A DNA stretch of 64,000 nucleotides, taken from assembly GCA_963817135.1 (NCBI GenBank), contig CAWFNG010000015.1, forward strand, positions 1 to 64,000, read 5' to 3'. Made by a program: the position numbers and the translations under genes. Positions 17,273-26,430 of the stretch are shown here, in pieces. The notes beneath the pieces are model-generated. The model saw only the letters and a program-made list of their open reading frames with translations. It was not told where the DNA came from and searched no databases. Position 1 is the first letter of the stretch, and each line of letters begins with the position of its first letter. Source of the stretch: VAZQ01 sp963817135 (GTDB taxonomy: Bacteria > Pseudomonadota > Alphaproteobacteria > Rhizobiales > Xanthobacteraceae).

Positions 17273-17318
17273 TAGGTGTTACCGGTCAGTACCTATGTAG
17301 GTGTTACCGGTCAGTACC
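17273..17318. promoter_or_regulatory. Duplicated TetR operator within a divergent promoter
   Basis: A 21-bp motif with the core TTACCGGTCAGTACC occurs twice in direct orientation (17273-17293 and 17298-17318), copies 25 bp apart. Each copy is a partial dyad around ACCGGT with GGT/ACC ends. TTGACA at 17267-17272 abuts the first copy, so the motif fills the spacer of a plausible plus-strand promoter. The position next to the TetR start strongly suggests autorepression. Confidence 0.65.
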
Positions 17319-17388
17319 ACAACGGCCACCCAATGTCACCTCCTTTATTTGGCCCCGGCGTCCTGACCGTAAAAGGGAACGACACATT

Positions 17389-17646
17389 ATGAAATACAAA
17401 GCACTCTTGGGGTTGCGGCTGTTACTGGGGCTTCTCGCGGTTGCCCTCGGCAGCGGCCAGACCGGCGGGCTTAGCCTGGTGGTCCAGCAGATCGAAACCA
17501 TCGGCCCCCGGCAATGGCTCGGGTTGATGGCGGGTTCGATCGTATCGAGCGCGCCGGTGATCGCGCCGGTTGGCCAGCGCATTGCCCGCGCCCTCCCCCG
17601 TCTCCTTCCTGTCAGCGATCCGCAGTCCAGCGGCGATATCGCCTGA
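17389..17646 (+). CDS. Small putative membrane protein
   Basis: An 85-codon ORF with a hydrophobic N-terminal helix (ALLGLRLLLGLLAVALG) and a second hydrophobic stretch (GLMAGSIVSSAPVIAPVG). AAGGGA lies about ten bases before the ATG. It is the first ORF downstream of the duplicated TetR operator on the plus strand. No family recognised; a longer frame from 17191 overlaps the TetR gene and is not used. Confidence 0.4.
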   Translation: MKYKALLGLRLLLGLLAVALGSGQTGGLSLVVQQIETIGPRQWLGLMAGSIVSSAPVIAPVGQRIARALPRLLPVSDPQSSGDIA

Positions 17647-17771
17647 TCAACCAGCTTCATTTATCGGGAGCCAACCATGTCCACCATTTTCACGGAAGCC
17701 GCCAATGCGGCGGTGGCGCGGGCGAGCGCGCAGGCGCAAGCGGTCGTCGCCGCCCTCGCGGCGGCGTAATA

Positions 17772-18431
17772 TCACGACCTCACATCCTCCGGTCCACTGA
17801 AGGTCTGCATCGGCTTGTTGTTGTGATAGAGCGTGGCGCCCCAGAACGCGCCGGGAAAGTTGCGCAGCTCCCTGTTGTATTGCTCCGCCGCTTCGTTGTA
17901 GCCGCGGCGCGCCGCCGCGATGCGGCTTTCGCTCTCCTTGAGCTGCGATATCGTCTGCGGACAATGCCTATCCGATTTTAGATCGTCATGTTTTAGTTCG
18001 TTATGGCGCTCGCACACCGTCAGCATTCGCGCCAGCGCGGCCGCGAGTTCTCCCTGCGCCTGTGCAAATTCAATGAATGCGTCGCGATCGTTGAGGATTT
18101 CAGTCGGCAGGTTCAGCTGCTCTTGATGGGCGCGGGAGCGGGCCTTGCCAAGCTCTTCGAGCGGCGAGCGCTCTTGCGCGACGGAACCCTGCACGCCACT
18201 CACGAAGTCGCGGATGAGATCGTCGCGCAGCGCATACGCGTACAGGAGATCGGACCATTTCGCCCGGGCGATTTCCTGATAGGCCGGAATATTGTTGATC
18301 CCGCAGCCTGCAAGGGAGAGGCCGAGAATACAGGCCTGGACGCAATTGCGGGCAATGCGCCGGAAATTCGATCCACGCCTGCTTCCCGATGGCGGCCGCC
18401 TTCCCTGCAATGGCCAAATTTGTGCGGACAT
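17772..18431 (-). CDS. LemA family lipoprotein-like protein
   Basis: A protein of up to 219 residues. After a lipobox-like LSLAGC it reads GINNIPAYQEIARAKWSDLL and DDLIRDFVSGVQG, matching the LemA start (hydrophobic anchor, then long helices). The C-terminal part RGYNEAAEQYNRELRNFPG and the tail with KPMQTF are also LemA-like. The stretch before the lipobox is long and arginine-rich for a signal peptide, so the true start may be a non-ATG codon closer to it. Function of LemA proteins is poorly known. Divergent from ggt, with 5' ends nearly touching. Confidence 0.7.
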   Translation of the reverse strand: MSAQIWPLQGRRPPSGSRRGSNFRRIARNCVQACILGLSLAGCGINNIPAYQEIARAKWSDLLYAYALRDDLIRDFVSGVQGSVAQERSPLEELGKARSRAHQEQLNLPTEILNDRDAFIEFAQAQGELAAALARMLTVCERHNELKHDDLKSDRHCPQTISQLKESESRIAAARRGYNEAAEQYNRELRNFPGAFWGATLYHNNKPMQTFSGPEDVRS

Positions 18432-18466
18432 TGTAGCAATTGGACCGAAGTTCACGCTGGTTGACA

Positions 18467-20206
18467 ATGACTGCTGTTATTTGCCGGAGCCTGCTTGCGC
18501 TCGCCATTTCAATCGGTGGCGCGCTCGCGCCGCCGTGGGCGCAATATTCGGCAGCATACGACGAGGCGCCCGCAGCCGGCGGCACCATTCCGGCGGTCAC
18601 CGGCCGCAGCGGAATGGTGGTGGCGCAAGAGACGCGCGCCGCACGCATCGGCCTCGACGTCCTCAAGAACGGCGGCAACGCCGTGGATGCCGCAGTGGCC
18701 ACCGGGTTTGCGCTGGCAGTGACCTATCCGCGCGCCGGCAATCTCGGCGGCGGCGGCTACATGGTCATTCACCTCGCCGAAGGAAACATCGATACGACCA
18801 TCGATTATCGTGAGACGGCTCCCGCCGCGATCACCCGCGACAGCTTTCTCGATGTCAACGGCAATGCCGATCCCGTCAAATCGCGGGATTCGGCGCTCGC
18901 CATTGGCGTGCCCGGCACGGTCGCCGGCCTTGCGCTGGCGCACGCCAAATATGGCTCGCACAAATTTACGCTGGCGCAACTGCTCGCGCCCGCCATCCGC
19001 CTCGCGCGCGAAGGCATCCCGGTCGAGGACGATATCGCCGATTCGCTGCCGCGCTCCCAGGAACGATTGGCGCGCTGGTTTTCAACCGCCAGGATTTTCT
19101 TCCGCGACGGGCGCCTGCTCGGGCGCGGTGACACCCTGGTGCAGAGCGACCTTGCCGACACGCTCGCCGCCTTGGCGCGCGATCGCGCGCGCGTGTTTTA
19201 TGACGGCGCGGTCGCTGACAAGATCGTCGCCGCGGTGCGCGGCGCCGGCGGGGTGATGACGCGGCAGGATTTGCAGGCCTATCGGCCGATCGAGCGCGCG
19301 CCGGTGCGCGGCAGCTATCGCGGCCATGAACTCGTGGCCATGCCGCCGTCCTCGTCCGGCGGCGTTATTCTCATCGAACTCCTCAATATTCTCGAAGGCT
19401 ACAACAATCTCGCCCTCGAAGATGCAAGGCGGCTGCATCTCATGGTCGAGGCAATGAAGCTCGGCTACGCCGATCGCGCGGCCTTCCTGGGCGATCCCAA
19501 GAGCGTCGAGGCGCCGATCGCGCGGCTCATTTCGAAGGCCTATGCCGCGCAACTGCGGGGCAGCATCGATCCCTTGCGCGCACGGCCCGCAGCCGAGATT
19601 CATGCCGGCGCCGCAGCACCCCACGAAGGCAGCAACACCACGCATTTTTCGGTGATCGACCGCTTCGGCAATGCCGTTGCCACCACCACCACGCTCAATT
19701 TGAGCTATGGGGTCGGCCTGGTGGCGGAAGGCACCGGTATTCTCCTCAACAACGAGCTTGACGATTTTGCCGCCAAGCCCGGCGCACCGAATGCCTTCGG
19801 TCTCACCGGCGGCGAAGCGAACGCCCCGGCAGGAGGCAAGCGCCCGCTCTCCTCCATGTCGCCCACCATTGTGCTCAAGAACGGCAAGCCATTTCTCATC
19901 ACCGGCTCGCCCGGAGGAAGCCGCATCATCACCACGGTGCTGCAGGTGATCTCCAATGTGATCGACCGCAGGCTCAGCGTCACCGAAGCCGTCGCCGAGC
20001 CGCGCCTGCATCATCAGTGGTCGCCGGACGAGCTTCTCGTCGAGCGAGGGTTTGCGCCGGGACTGGTGCGCGCGCTCGCCGCGCGCGGCCACAACGTGGT
20101 CGAGCAAGAGCCGTTCGGCTCGGCCAACACCATTCTGGTGACGCCGGGCGGCATGATCGGCGCCGCCGACAACCGCACCCGCGGCGCGCTGGCGGTGGGG
20201 TATTAG
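18467..20206 (+). CDS. ggt: Gamma-glutamyltransferase (glutathione hydrolase)
   Basis: A 579-residue periplasmic N-terminal-nucleophile enzyme. A signal peptide (AVICRSLLALAISIGG to WAQ) is followed by GMVVAQETRAARIGLDVLKN and the GGNAVDAAVATGFAL motif. The autocatalytic cleavage and nucleophile threonine is in HEGSNTTHFSVID. Further signatures are NNELDDFA, GGKRPLSSMSPTIV and GSPGGSRIITTVLQ. It removes the gamma-glutamyl group from glutathione and related compounds. The ATG at 18467 gives the best signal peptide; an upstream start at 18440 adds nine residues. Divergent from the LemA-like gene. Confidence 0.93.
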   Translation: MTAVICRSLLALAISIGGALAPPWAQYSAAYDEAPAAGGTIPAVTGRSGMVVAQETRAARIGLDVLKNGGNAVDAAVATGFALAVTYPRAGNLGGGGYMVIHLAEGNIDTTIDYRETAPAAITRDSFLDVNGNADPVKSRDSALAIGVPGTVAGLALAHAKYGSHKFTLAQLLAPAIRLAREGIPVEDDIADSLPRSQERLARWFSTARIFFRDGRLLGRGDTLVQSDLADTLAALARDRARVFYDGAVADKIVAAVRGAGGVMTRQDLQAYRPIERAPVRGSYRGHELVAMPPSSSGGVILIELLNILEGYNNLALEDARRLHLMVEAMKLGYADRAAFLGDPKSVEAPIARLISKAYAAQLRGSIDPLRARPAAEIHAGAAAPHEGSNTTHFSVIDRFGNAVATTTTLNLSYGVGLVAEGTGILLNNELDDFAAKPGAPNAFGLTGGEANAPAGGKRPLSSMSPTIVLKNGKPFLITGSPGGSRIITTVLQVISNVIDRRLSVTEAVAEPRLHHQWSPDELLVERGFAPGLVRALAARGHNVVEQEPFGSANTILVTPGGMIGAADNRTRGALAVGY

Positions 20207-20358
20207 AAACTACAGACTTCTTATTATTACGGGCCTGATCGTCTCAGTCCTTGAAGGCGCGGGGAAGGCTGTTGACTTCCTGCTCACGTTATGATTTGAG
20301 GATTTGTCCGTTTGCGACGAGTTCAAACCATCGTACCCGAAACAAACGAGCAGAAACG

Positions 20359-20988
20359 ATGGGCGCAGACTTGATGACATTCGCTGCCGGCCGTCAATTC
20401 GGAACAGTGCTTGTTGATCCGCCGTGGCGCTTTGCGAATCGAACCGGAAAGATGGCACCGGAGCACAAACGTCTCTCCCGGTATGTCACATTGAGCATGG
20501 AAGAGATTGCTGCACTTCCTGTGGGATCAATCGTTGCGCCCACTGCTCATCTTTATCTTTGGGTGCCCAATGCGCTCTTGCCGTTCGGATTAGAAATAAT
20601 GGAGGCATGGGGGTTTGAATACAAAACCAACATTATTTGGCACAAGCTGCGCAAGGACGGCGGTTCGGATGGCCGGGGTGTGGGATTTTATTTTCGCAAC
20701 GTCACCGAAATGATTCTTTTTGGCGTTCGCGGAAAGAACGCGCGAACATTGCCGCCTGGACGTCGGCAGGTAAACTATATTGGGACTCGCAAGCGCGAAC
20801 ACAGCCGTAAGCCGGATGAACAGTACGAAATCATTGAAGCCTGTTCGCCGGGGCCACAGATTGAATTGTTTGCGCGCGGTACCCGAAAGGGATGGACGAC
20901 TTGGGGAAACCAGGCCGACGACAGTTACGAGCCTACATGGAAGACTTACGCCCACCATTCACGCGCGGTACCGATTGCGGCCGAGTAG
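20359..20988 (+). CDS. MT-A70 family N6-adenine methyltransferase (orphan)
   Basis: A 209-residue protein with the catalytic DPPW motif (TVLVDPPWRFANRTG) near residue 20, LYLWVPNALLPFGLEIMEAW and the C-terminal SRKPDEQYEIIEACSPG, ELFARGTRKGWTTWG. These are the bacterial/phage MT-A70 hallmarks, so the substrate is adenine in DNA or RNA. No restriction enzyme, specificity subunit or phage gene is adjacent. Base composition drops visibly here (about 40 percent GC in 20581-20640) against GC-rich neighbours, which suggests acquisition by transfer. Could act epigenetically or be a prophage/plasmid relic. Confidence 0.88.
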   Translation: MGADLMTFAAGRQFGTVLVDPPWRFANRTGKMAPEHKRLSRYVTLSMEEIAALPVGSIVAPTAHLYLWVPNALLPFGLEIMEAWGFEYKTNIIWHKLRKDGGSDGRGVGFYFRNVTEMILFGVRGKNARTLPPGRRQVNYIGTRKREHSRKPDEQYEIIEACSPGPQIELFARGTRKGWTTWGNQADDSYEPTWKTYAHHSRAVPIAAE

Positions 20989-21083
20989 AATTGCTATCTC
21001 CAAAAGTGACAAGCCCACGATCGGGTGCGGGCCTATAATCTTTCGACAATTCTCGATAGCATTTGTACTCCCGTCAACCCTAA

Positions 21084-21106
21084 CCCTCTCCCCCGCCGGG
21101 AGAGGG
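21084..21106. repeat. Intergenic palindrome (CCCTCTC ... GAGAGGG)
   Basis: A 7-bp perfect stem with a GC-rich nine-base loop between the methyltransferase and coxM genes; of the same style as the palindrome at 62119-62137. Possible terminator or dispersed repeat. Confidence 0.6.
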
Positions 21107-21132
21107 AGCACGCCCGAGATTACCGCACTCGC

Positions 21133-22002
21133 ATGAAGGCGCCGAAGTTCAGTTACGTGCGGCCGGAGAGCCTCGATGCGGTCTTTGCGCTGCTTGCCCG
21201 GCACGGCGACGATGCGCGCATCCTCGCCGGCGGGCAAAGCCTCATGCCGACGCTCAACATGCGGCTCTCCCAGCCCGGGCTGCTCATCGACATCAACCGC
21301 ATCGATGCGCTCAAGGGCATATCGCTCGAAGCCGGCGTCATCCGCATCGGCGCGCTCGCGCGCCACGTCGAGGTGATGAATTCGCCCCTGATCGCCAAGC
21401 ACCTGCCCCTGATCGCCGAGGCGATGCCGCATATCGCGCATGTGGCGGTGCGCAACCGCGGCACGTTCGGCGGCAGCATCGCGCTTGCCGACCCGTCGGC
21501 CGAGCTGCCCGCCTGCATTCTTGCGCTGCAAGGCGATCTCGTGCTGCAAGGCGTGCGCGGGCGGCGCACCGTTGCGGCGGACGATTTTTTTCTCGGCCTT
21601 TACGAGACCGCGCGCTCCCCCGACGAACTCCTGATCGAAGCGCGCATTCCGGTGCAAAGGGAGGGAATGACCTCGGTGTTCATGGAGCTTGCCCGCCGGC
21701 ATGGCGACTTTGCCATCGCCGGGCTTGCCTGTTACGGGCGCTTCCAGCGCGACGCGGTCAGCGATGCGCGGCTCGTTTATTTCGGCAGCGAGGTCAAACC
21801 GCGATTGGCGGCGCGGGCCATGGCCGCCGTCAACGGCAGGCGGTTCACGGCGCAGACGCGCGAGGAAGCCTGCGCGGCGCTCGCCCACGACCTTGACCCG
21901 ATCGACAACATCTTTGGAAAACCCGCCACCAAGCTGCACCTCCAGCGCGTGCTCACCCGGCGCGCCCTCGACCAGGCGATGCAACGGACTAGCCTGCAAT
22001 GA
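21133..22002 (+). CDS. Xanthine dehydrogenase family FAD-binding subunit (CoxM-like)
   Basis: Medium subunit of a molybdenum hydroxylase, 289 residues. The FAD motif ARILAGGQSLMPTLNMRL is near residue 30 and the second motif RNRGTFGGSIALADPSAELP near residue 105, followed by the CO_deh_flav_C domain. The FAD accepts electrons from the 2Fe-2S subunit. Start at 21133 chosen from the family N-terminus (MKAPKFSYVRPESL). The stop overlaps the coxS start (ATGA), so the three cox genes are translationally coupled. Confidence 0.93.
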   Translation: MKAPKFSYVRPESLDAVFALLARHGDDARILAGGQSLMPTLNMRLSQPGLLIDINRIDALKGISLEAGVIRIGALARHVEVMNSPLIAKHLPLIAEAMPHIAHVAVRNRGTFGGSIALADPSAELPACILALQGDLVLQGVRGRRTVAADDFFLGLYETARSPDELLIEARIPVQREGMTSVFMELARRHGDFAIAGLACYGRFQRDAVSDARLVYFGSEVKPRLAARAMAAVNGRRFTAQTREEACAALAHDLDPIDNIFGKPATKLHLQRVLTRRALDQAMQRTSLQ

Positions 22003-22487
22003 ACGGCGAGGAGGAGGAGTTGGCCATCTCGCTCACCGTCAATGGTGAGCCCGTGCGGCGCTCGGTTCCGGTGCGCCAGCACCTCGTCGATTTCCTGCGC
22101 GGAGAACTCGGACTCACCGGCTCGCATATCGGCTGCGAGCACGGCATCTGCGGCGCCTGCACCGTGCGCGTGGACGGCGTCATTGTGCGCGGCTGCCTGA
22201 TGCTGGCGGTGCAGGCCGACGGCGCGGAAGTGACCACCATCGAGGGGCTCACGGAAAGCGCGGAAATCGCCGACCTGCAGGAGAATTTCGTTGCCCGCAA
22301 CGCGCTGCAATGCGGCTATTGCACCCCGGGCATGCTGATGACGGCGGCCGAACTGATAAAGGCCGGCAAGCCCGCAAGCCGCGACGAGATCCGCACCTTC
22401 CTCTCCGGCAATTATTGCCGCTGCACCGGATACCACGCGATCATCGACGCGGTCGAAGCCACGCTGAAGGCCCGGTTTATAAGATGA
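21999..22487 (+). CDS. Xanthine dehydrogenase family 2Fe-2S subunit (CoxS-like)
   Basis: A 162-residue small subunit. The plant-ferredoxin-type cluster ligands are in GCEHGICGACTVRVDG and the distal C, and the second cluster ligands are in QCGYCTPGMLM and NYCRCTGYH. It carries electrons from the molybdenum site to FAD. Overlaps coxM by four bases at its start and coxL by four bases at its end. Confidence 0.95.
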   Translation: MNGEEEELAISLTVNGEPVRRSVPVRQHLVDFLRGELGLTGSHIGCEHGICGACTVRVDGVIVRGCLMLAVQADGAEVTTIEGLTESAEIADLQENFVARNALQCGYCTPGMLMTAAELIKAGKPASRDEIRTFLSGNYCRCTGYHAIIDAVEATLKARFIR

Positions 22488-24873
22488 ACAGCCAAGGCGC
22501 GGCTGACGCCGCTCGATCGGCCGAACAGCTATGTGGGCCGCAGCGCTCGCGCGATCGGGCGCGCGTCGCGCCGTGGCCGGGCGCGCCACGTACACCGACG
22601 ACCTTGCGTTGCCGCGCATGCTGCACGCGGCCTTTGTGCGCAGCCCGCATGCCCATGCGAAAATCGTGCGCATCGCAACCGAGGCGGCGAGCCGCGCCCC
22701 GGGCGTGGTGAAGGTGATGACCGGCGCCGAGCTGGCAAGGCTTTGTACCGCGCCATGGGTCGGCACGCTCACCTGCTTTCCCGGCATGAAATCGGCGCCG
22801 CAATATCCCATGGCCGTCGATCGCGCCTGCTGGCAAGGCGAGCCGGTGGTGATGGTGGTCGCGCACACCCGCGCCCTCGCCGAGGATGCCGCCGAACGCG
22901 TCGAGATCGAGTGGCAGGAACTGCCGGCGGTCACCGACAAGGCGGCCGCGCTTGCAAAAAATGCGCCGGTGCTGCACGCCGCGCTCGGCGACAATCTCGC
23001 CTTTCGCAAGGTCATCGATACCGGCGGCGTGGACGCAGCCTTTGCCGCCTCCGACACCATCGTCGAGGGCACGTTCGAGTTCGCACGCCATACCGCCGTG
23101 AGTCTCGAGCCGCGCATTGTGCTCGCCGACTACGACAAGCACACGCCGCGGCTGACGCTCTATACCAGCAGCCAGGTCCCGCACATGATCCAGACCGTGT
23201 TTGCGCGCACGCTGGGTGTGCCCGAGCACAATGTCCGCGTGGTGGCGCCGGATGTCGGCGGTTCCTTCGGCTTGAAGATCCACACCTATGGCGACGAGAT
23301 CGCCGCCACCGCCGCCGCCATGGTGCTCGGCCGCCCGGTGAAATTCGTCGCCGACCGGCTTGAGTCTTTCGTCTCCGACATCCACGCGCGGGAAAACCGC
23401 ATCCATGCGCGCATGGGGGTGAGCCGGAGCGGCGAGATCCAGGCGCTCGAAATCGACGTCCTGTCCGGCGCGGGCGCCTATTCGCAGTTTCCCCGCACCA
23501 GCGTGTTCGAGGCAAACCAGATTCTCAACATCACCGGCGGGCCATACAAGCACCAGCATTATCGCGCCAAGGCCAGCGTCGTTTATTTGAACAAGGTGCC
23601 GACCTCGCAGTATCGCGCCGTCGGCCACCCCATCGGCAACTCGGTGGGCGAGGCGCTGGTGGATTGGGCGGCGCAGGCAATCGGGCTCGATCCCGTGGAA
23701 ATGCGCCGGCGCAATGTCATGCCGGACGACGGCTATCCCAGGGTCACTGCGGCGGGCATCAAGGTCGCCGACATGTCGCACCAGCGCTGCCTCGATACGC
23801 TCGTTCACCGCATGGACTATTCGGCGCTGCGGCGGGAGCAGGCGGCGCTGCGCAAGAAGAACATCCATCGCGGCATCGGCATTGCCGCCTTCATCAAGGG
23901 CACGGCGCCCGGCCCGCGCGGTTATTACGGTGCCGGCGGCGCGCCGATCGCTTCGCAGGATGCCTGCACCATCAAGCTCGAGCCCGGCGGCGGCATCATC
24001 TGCGCGGTAGGCGTGACCGAGCAGGGCCAGGGCGTCGATACGGTAATGGGACAGATCGCCGCGAGCGTGCTTGGCGTGCCGATGGAGCAGGTGCGGGTGA
24101 TCTCCGGCGATACCGATGCAACGCCCTATGGCGGCGGCACCTATGCGTCGCGCGCAACGGCGATCGGCGGCGAGGCGGTGTTCCAGGCGGCGCACGAACT
24201 GCGCGCGGAGATTCTCGCCATTGCCGGCACGCTCCTGCAGGCTTCCCCGGCCGCGCTTGATCTCCTCGACGGGCACATCGTGGACAAGGACAGCGGCAGC
24301 CGGCGCATTTCGCTCGCCGAGGTCGGGCGCATCGGGCATTTCCAGGTGGGGGAGCTGCCCGACAGCGTGGCGCCCGTCTTGTCGATCACGCGGCGCTATC
24401 GCCTCCTCGAAGACCTCTACATCTTCACCAACGGCATCCAGGGTGCCTATGTGGAGGTCGATCCCGACACCGGGTTCATTCGCCTTCTGAAACATTGGGT
24501 GGTCGAAGATTGCGGCCGCGTCATCAACCCGCAATTGGCCGACGAGCAGGTGCGCGGCGGCTGCGTGCAGGGTTTGGGCGGAGCGCTGTACGAGCACTGC
24601 ATCTATGACGATGCGGGGCAGCTCGTGAACGGCACCATGGCGGACTATCTCACGCCCATGGCCGCCGAGATGCCCGACATCGATGTTGCGCATGTCGAGA
24701 CGCATACCGGCGTCTCGGAACTGGGCGCGAAGGGCGTCGGTGAATCCGGCACCGGTGCCGCCCCGGCGGCGGTGATGAATGCGGTCAACGACGCGCTTAT
24801 TCCTTTCGGCGCCCGGGTGACGGTGCAGCCCATGACGCCGGAAGTCATCCTCACCGCGCTGGGCAAGGTGTGA
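22484..24873 (+). CDS. Molybdopterin-binding large subunit (CoxL-like), two frameshifts near the 5' end
   Basis: The catalytic subunit of a molybdenum hydroxylase, about 795 residues. The ATG at 22484 overlaps the coxS stop. The N-terminal segment LTPLDRPNSYVGRS and the main body (from RAVAGRATYTDDLALPRML) lie in different frames, repaired by removing one base near 22493 and one near 22544. The main open frame runs 22531-24873. Cofactor and active-site features: APDVGGSFGLK, SQYRAVGHPIG in place of the CO dehydrogenase AYRCSFR loop, and KGVGESG with the catalytic glutamate. The substrate is therefore probably an aldehyde, purine or N-heterocycle and not CO. Confidence 0.92.
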
Positions 24874-24948
24874 GCGTTGCGTATGTGCACGGAAAGTGCA
24901 GCGATGTTTGAGCAGGCCGCGATACTATGCGCGTGCCACGCGCTCCAT

Positions 24949-25089
24949 ACCTCCCCTGAAAGGGGAGGTCGACTATCTTCGCTGCGCAGCAAGCGAAGAT
25001 AGACGGGTGGGGGTCTCTTGCACCCACCTCCAAATTCGACCCCCACCCGGCTCGCTGCGCGAGCCGACCTCCCCCTTTCAGGGGGAGGT
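24949..25089. repeat. Mosaic intergenic palindromic element, copy 2
   Basis: Consecutive hairpins: ACCTCCCCTGA.../AGGGGAGGT (24949-24969), CTATCTTCGCTGC.../AGCGAAGATAG (24973-25002), GGGTGGGGGTC paired with GACCCCCACCC (25005-25015 and 25038-25048), GGCTCGC/GCGAGCC (25049-25065) and ACCTCCCCCTT.../GGGGGAGGT (25067-25089). Shares its outer and GGGTGGGGG modules with 16487-16627. Confidence 0.85.
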
Positions 25090-25138
25090 AAACTGCGGCA
25101 CGGCCGTGCCATAATCCAGGGCGGACCAGGAGGACACC

Positions 25139-26335
25139 ATGAACGTCATGCCTTCTTTGCCGGAACAGGCGGTGCAGCTGCCTCTGGGCGAGACCTATCC
25201 GGAGATCCGCGATCTCGTTCGCCGCATCTGCGCGGATTTTCCCGGGAGCTATTGGCGCAAGCTCGACGAGGAGCAGGCTTATCCCAGCGAATTCGTCGCG
25301 ACGCTCACCAAGGCCGGCCTCCTCTCGGCGCTCATCCCGGAAGAATACGGCGGGCTTGGACTGCCGTTGAGCGCGGCCGCCGCCACGCTCGAAGAGATTC
25401 ATGCCTGCGGCTGCAATGCCGGCGCCTGCCACGCCCAGATGTACATCATGGGAACGCTGCTGCGGCACGGAAGCCCCGAGCAGAAGCAGAAATATCTGCC
25501 GGAGATCGCCGCAGGAAGGCTGCGCCTGCAAGCCTTCGGCGTCACCGAGCCGACCACCGGCACGGACACCACCAAGCTCAAGACGCGCGCGGAGCGCCGC
25601 GGCGACCACTACATCGTCAACGGGCAGAAGGTGTGGACCTCGCGCGCGTTCCAGTCCGACCTCATGCTGCTGCTTGCGCGCACCACGCCGCTCGATCAGG
25701 TCAAGCGCAAGAGCGAGGGGCTTTCCGTGTTCATTGTCGAGATGAAGTCGGCGGTCGGCCACGGGCTCGAGATCAAGCCCCTGCGCGCCATGATCAATCA
25801 CAACACCACCGAAGTGTTCTTCGATTCGCTCGCGGTGCCCGCCGAAAATCTGGTCGGCAAGGAAGGAGAAGGGTTCCGCTACATTCTCGACGGCATGAAC
25901 GCCGAGCGCATTCTCATCGCCGCGGAATCGATCGGCGACGGGCGCTGGTTCATCGAGAAGGCGAGCAAATATGCGAGCGAGCGCATCGTGTTCGATCAGC
26001 CGATCGGACGCAATCAAGGCGTCCAGTTCCCGATCGCGCGCGCCTATGCGGAAACCGAAGCCGCCGCTCTCATGGTGCGCAAGGCGGCGGCGTTGTTCGA
26101 CGCGGGACGGCCGTGCGGCGCGGAAGCCAATATGGGGAAGCTCCTCGGCTCGGAAGCGTCCTGGCACGCGGCCGAGGCGGCGCTGCAATGTCACGGCGGC
26201 TTCGGCTTTGCCCGCGAATACGACATCGAGCGCAAGTGGCGCGAAACGCGGCTCTTTCAGGTGGCGCCGATCTCCACCAACCTGGTGCTCGCCTATATCG
26301 GCGAGCATGTATTGGGGATGCCGAGGTCGTATTGA
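25139..26335 (+). CDS. Acyl-CoA dehydrogenase family protein
   Basis: A 398-residue flavoprotein of normal ACAD length. N-terminal helical domain, then IPEEYGGLGLPL, the FAD/substrate segment FGVTEPTTGTDTTKLKTRAE, GQKVWTSRA, and the C-terminal helices with IGRNQGVQFPIARAYAET and CHGGFGFAREYDIERKWRE. It removes two hydrogens from an acyl-CoA and passes electrons to ETF. GGAGGACACC precedes the start. It follows the cox cassette on the same strand but is separated by the palindromic element, so co-regulation is uncertain. Confidence 0.93.
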   Translation: MNVMPSLPEQAVQLPLGETYPEIRDLVRRICADFPGSYWRKLDEEQAYPSEFVATLTKAGLLSALIPEEYGGLGLPLSAAAATLEEIHACGCNAGACHAQMYIMGTLLRHGSPEQKQKYLPEIAAGRLRLQAFGVTEPTTGTDTTKLKTRAERRGDHYIVNGQKVWTSRAFQSDLMLLLARTTPLDQVKRKSEGLSVFIVEMKSAVGHGLEIKPLRAMINHNTTEVFFDSLAVPAENLVGKEGEGFRYILDGMNAERILIAAESIGDGRWFIEKASKYASERIVFDQPIGRNQGVQFPIARAYAETEAAALMVRKAAALFDAGRPCGAEANMGKLLGSEASWHAAEAALQCHGGFGFAREYDIERKWRETRLFQVAPISTNLVLAYIGEHVLGMPRSY

Positions 26336-26336
26336 G

Positions 26337-26430
26337 GTCAGAAGTCAGTAATCAGAGATCAGTAATCAGATATGAGAGGCTCGAGATTTTTCGGAATCTG
26401 ATTACTGATTACTGATTACTGATTTCTGAC
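26337..26430. terminator. Large inverted repeat between convergent genes
   Basis: Two 35-base arms (26337-26371 and 26396-26430) match in inverted orientation at 32 of 35 positions, with a 24-base loop. The arms are built of repeated TCAGTAA/TTACTGA units. The element lies between the convergent acyl-CoA dehydrogenase and FAD oxidase genes, and its right arm encodes the last residues and stop of the latter (26409). A bidirectional terminator is the simplest reading. Confidence 0.7.

Noticed and set aside
22477..24705. 742-codon minus-strand ORF
   Set aside because: Exact antisense shadow of the coxL gene; the histidine- and arginine-rich translation has no family features.
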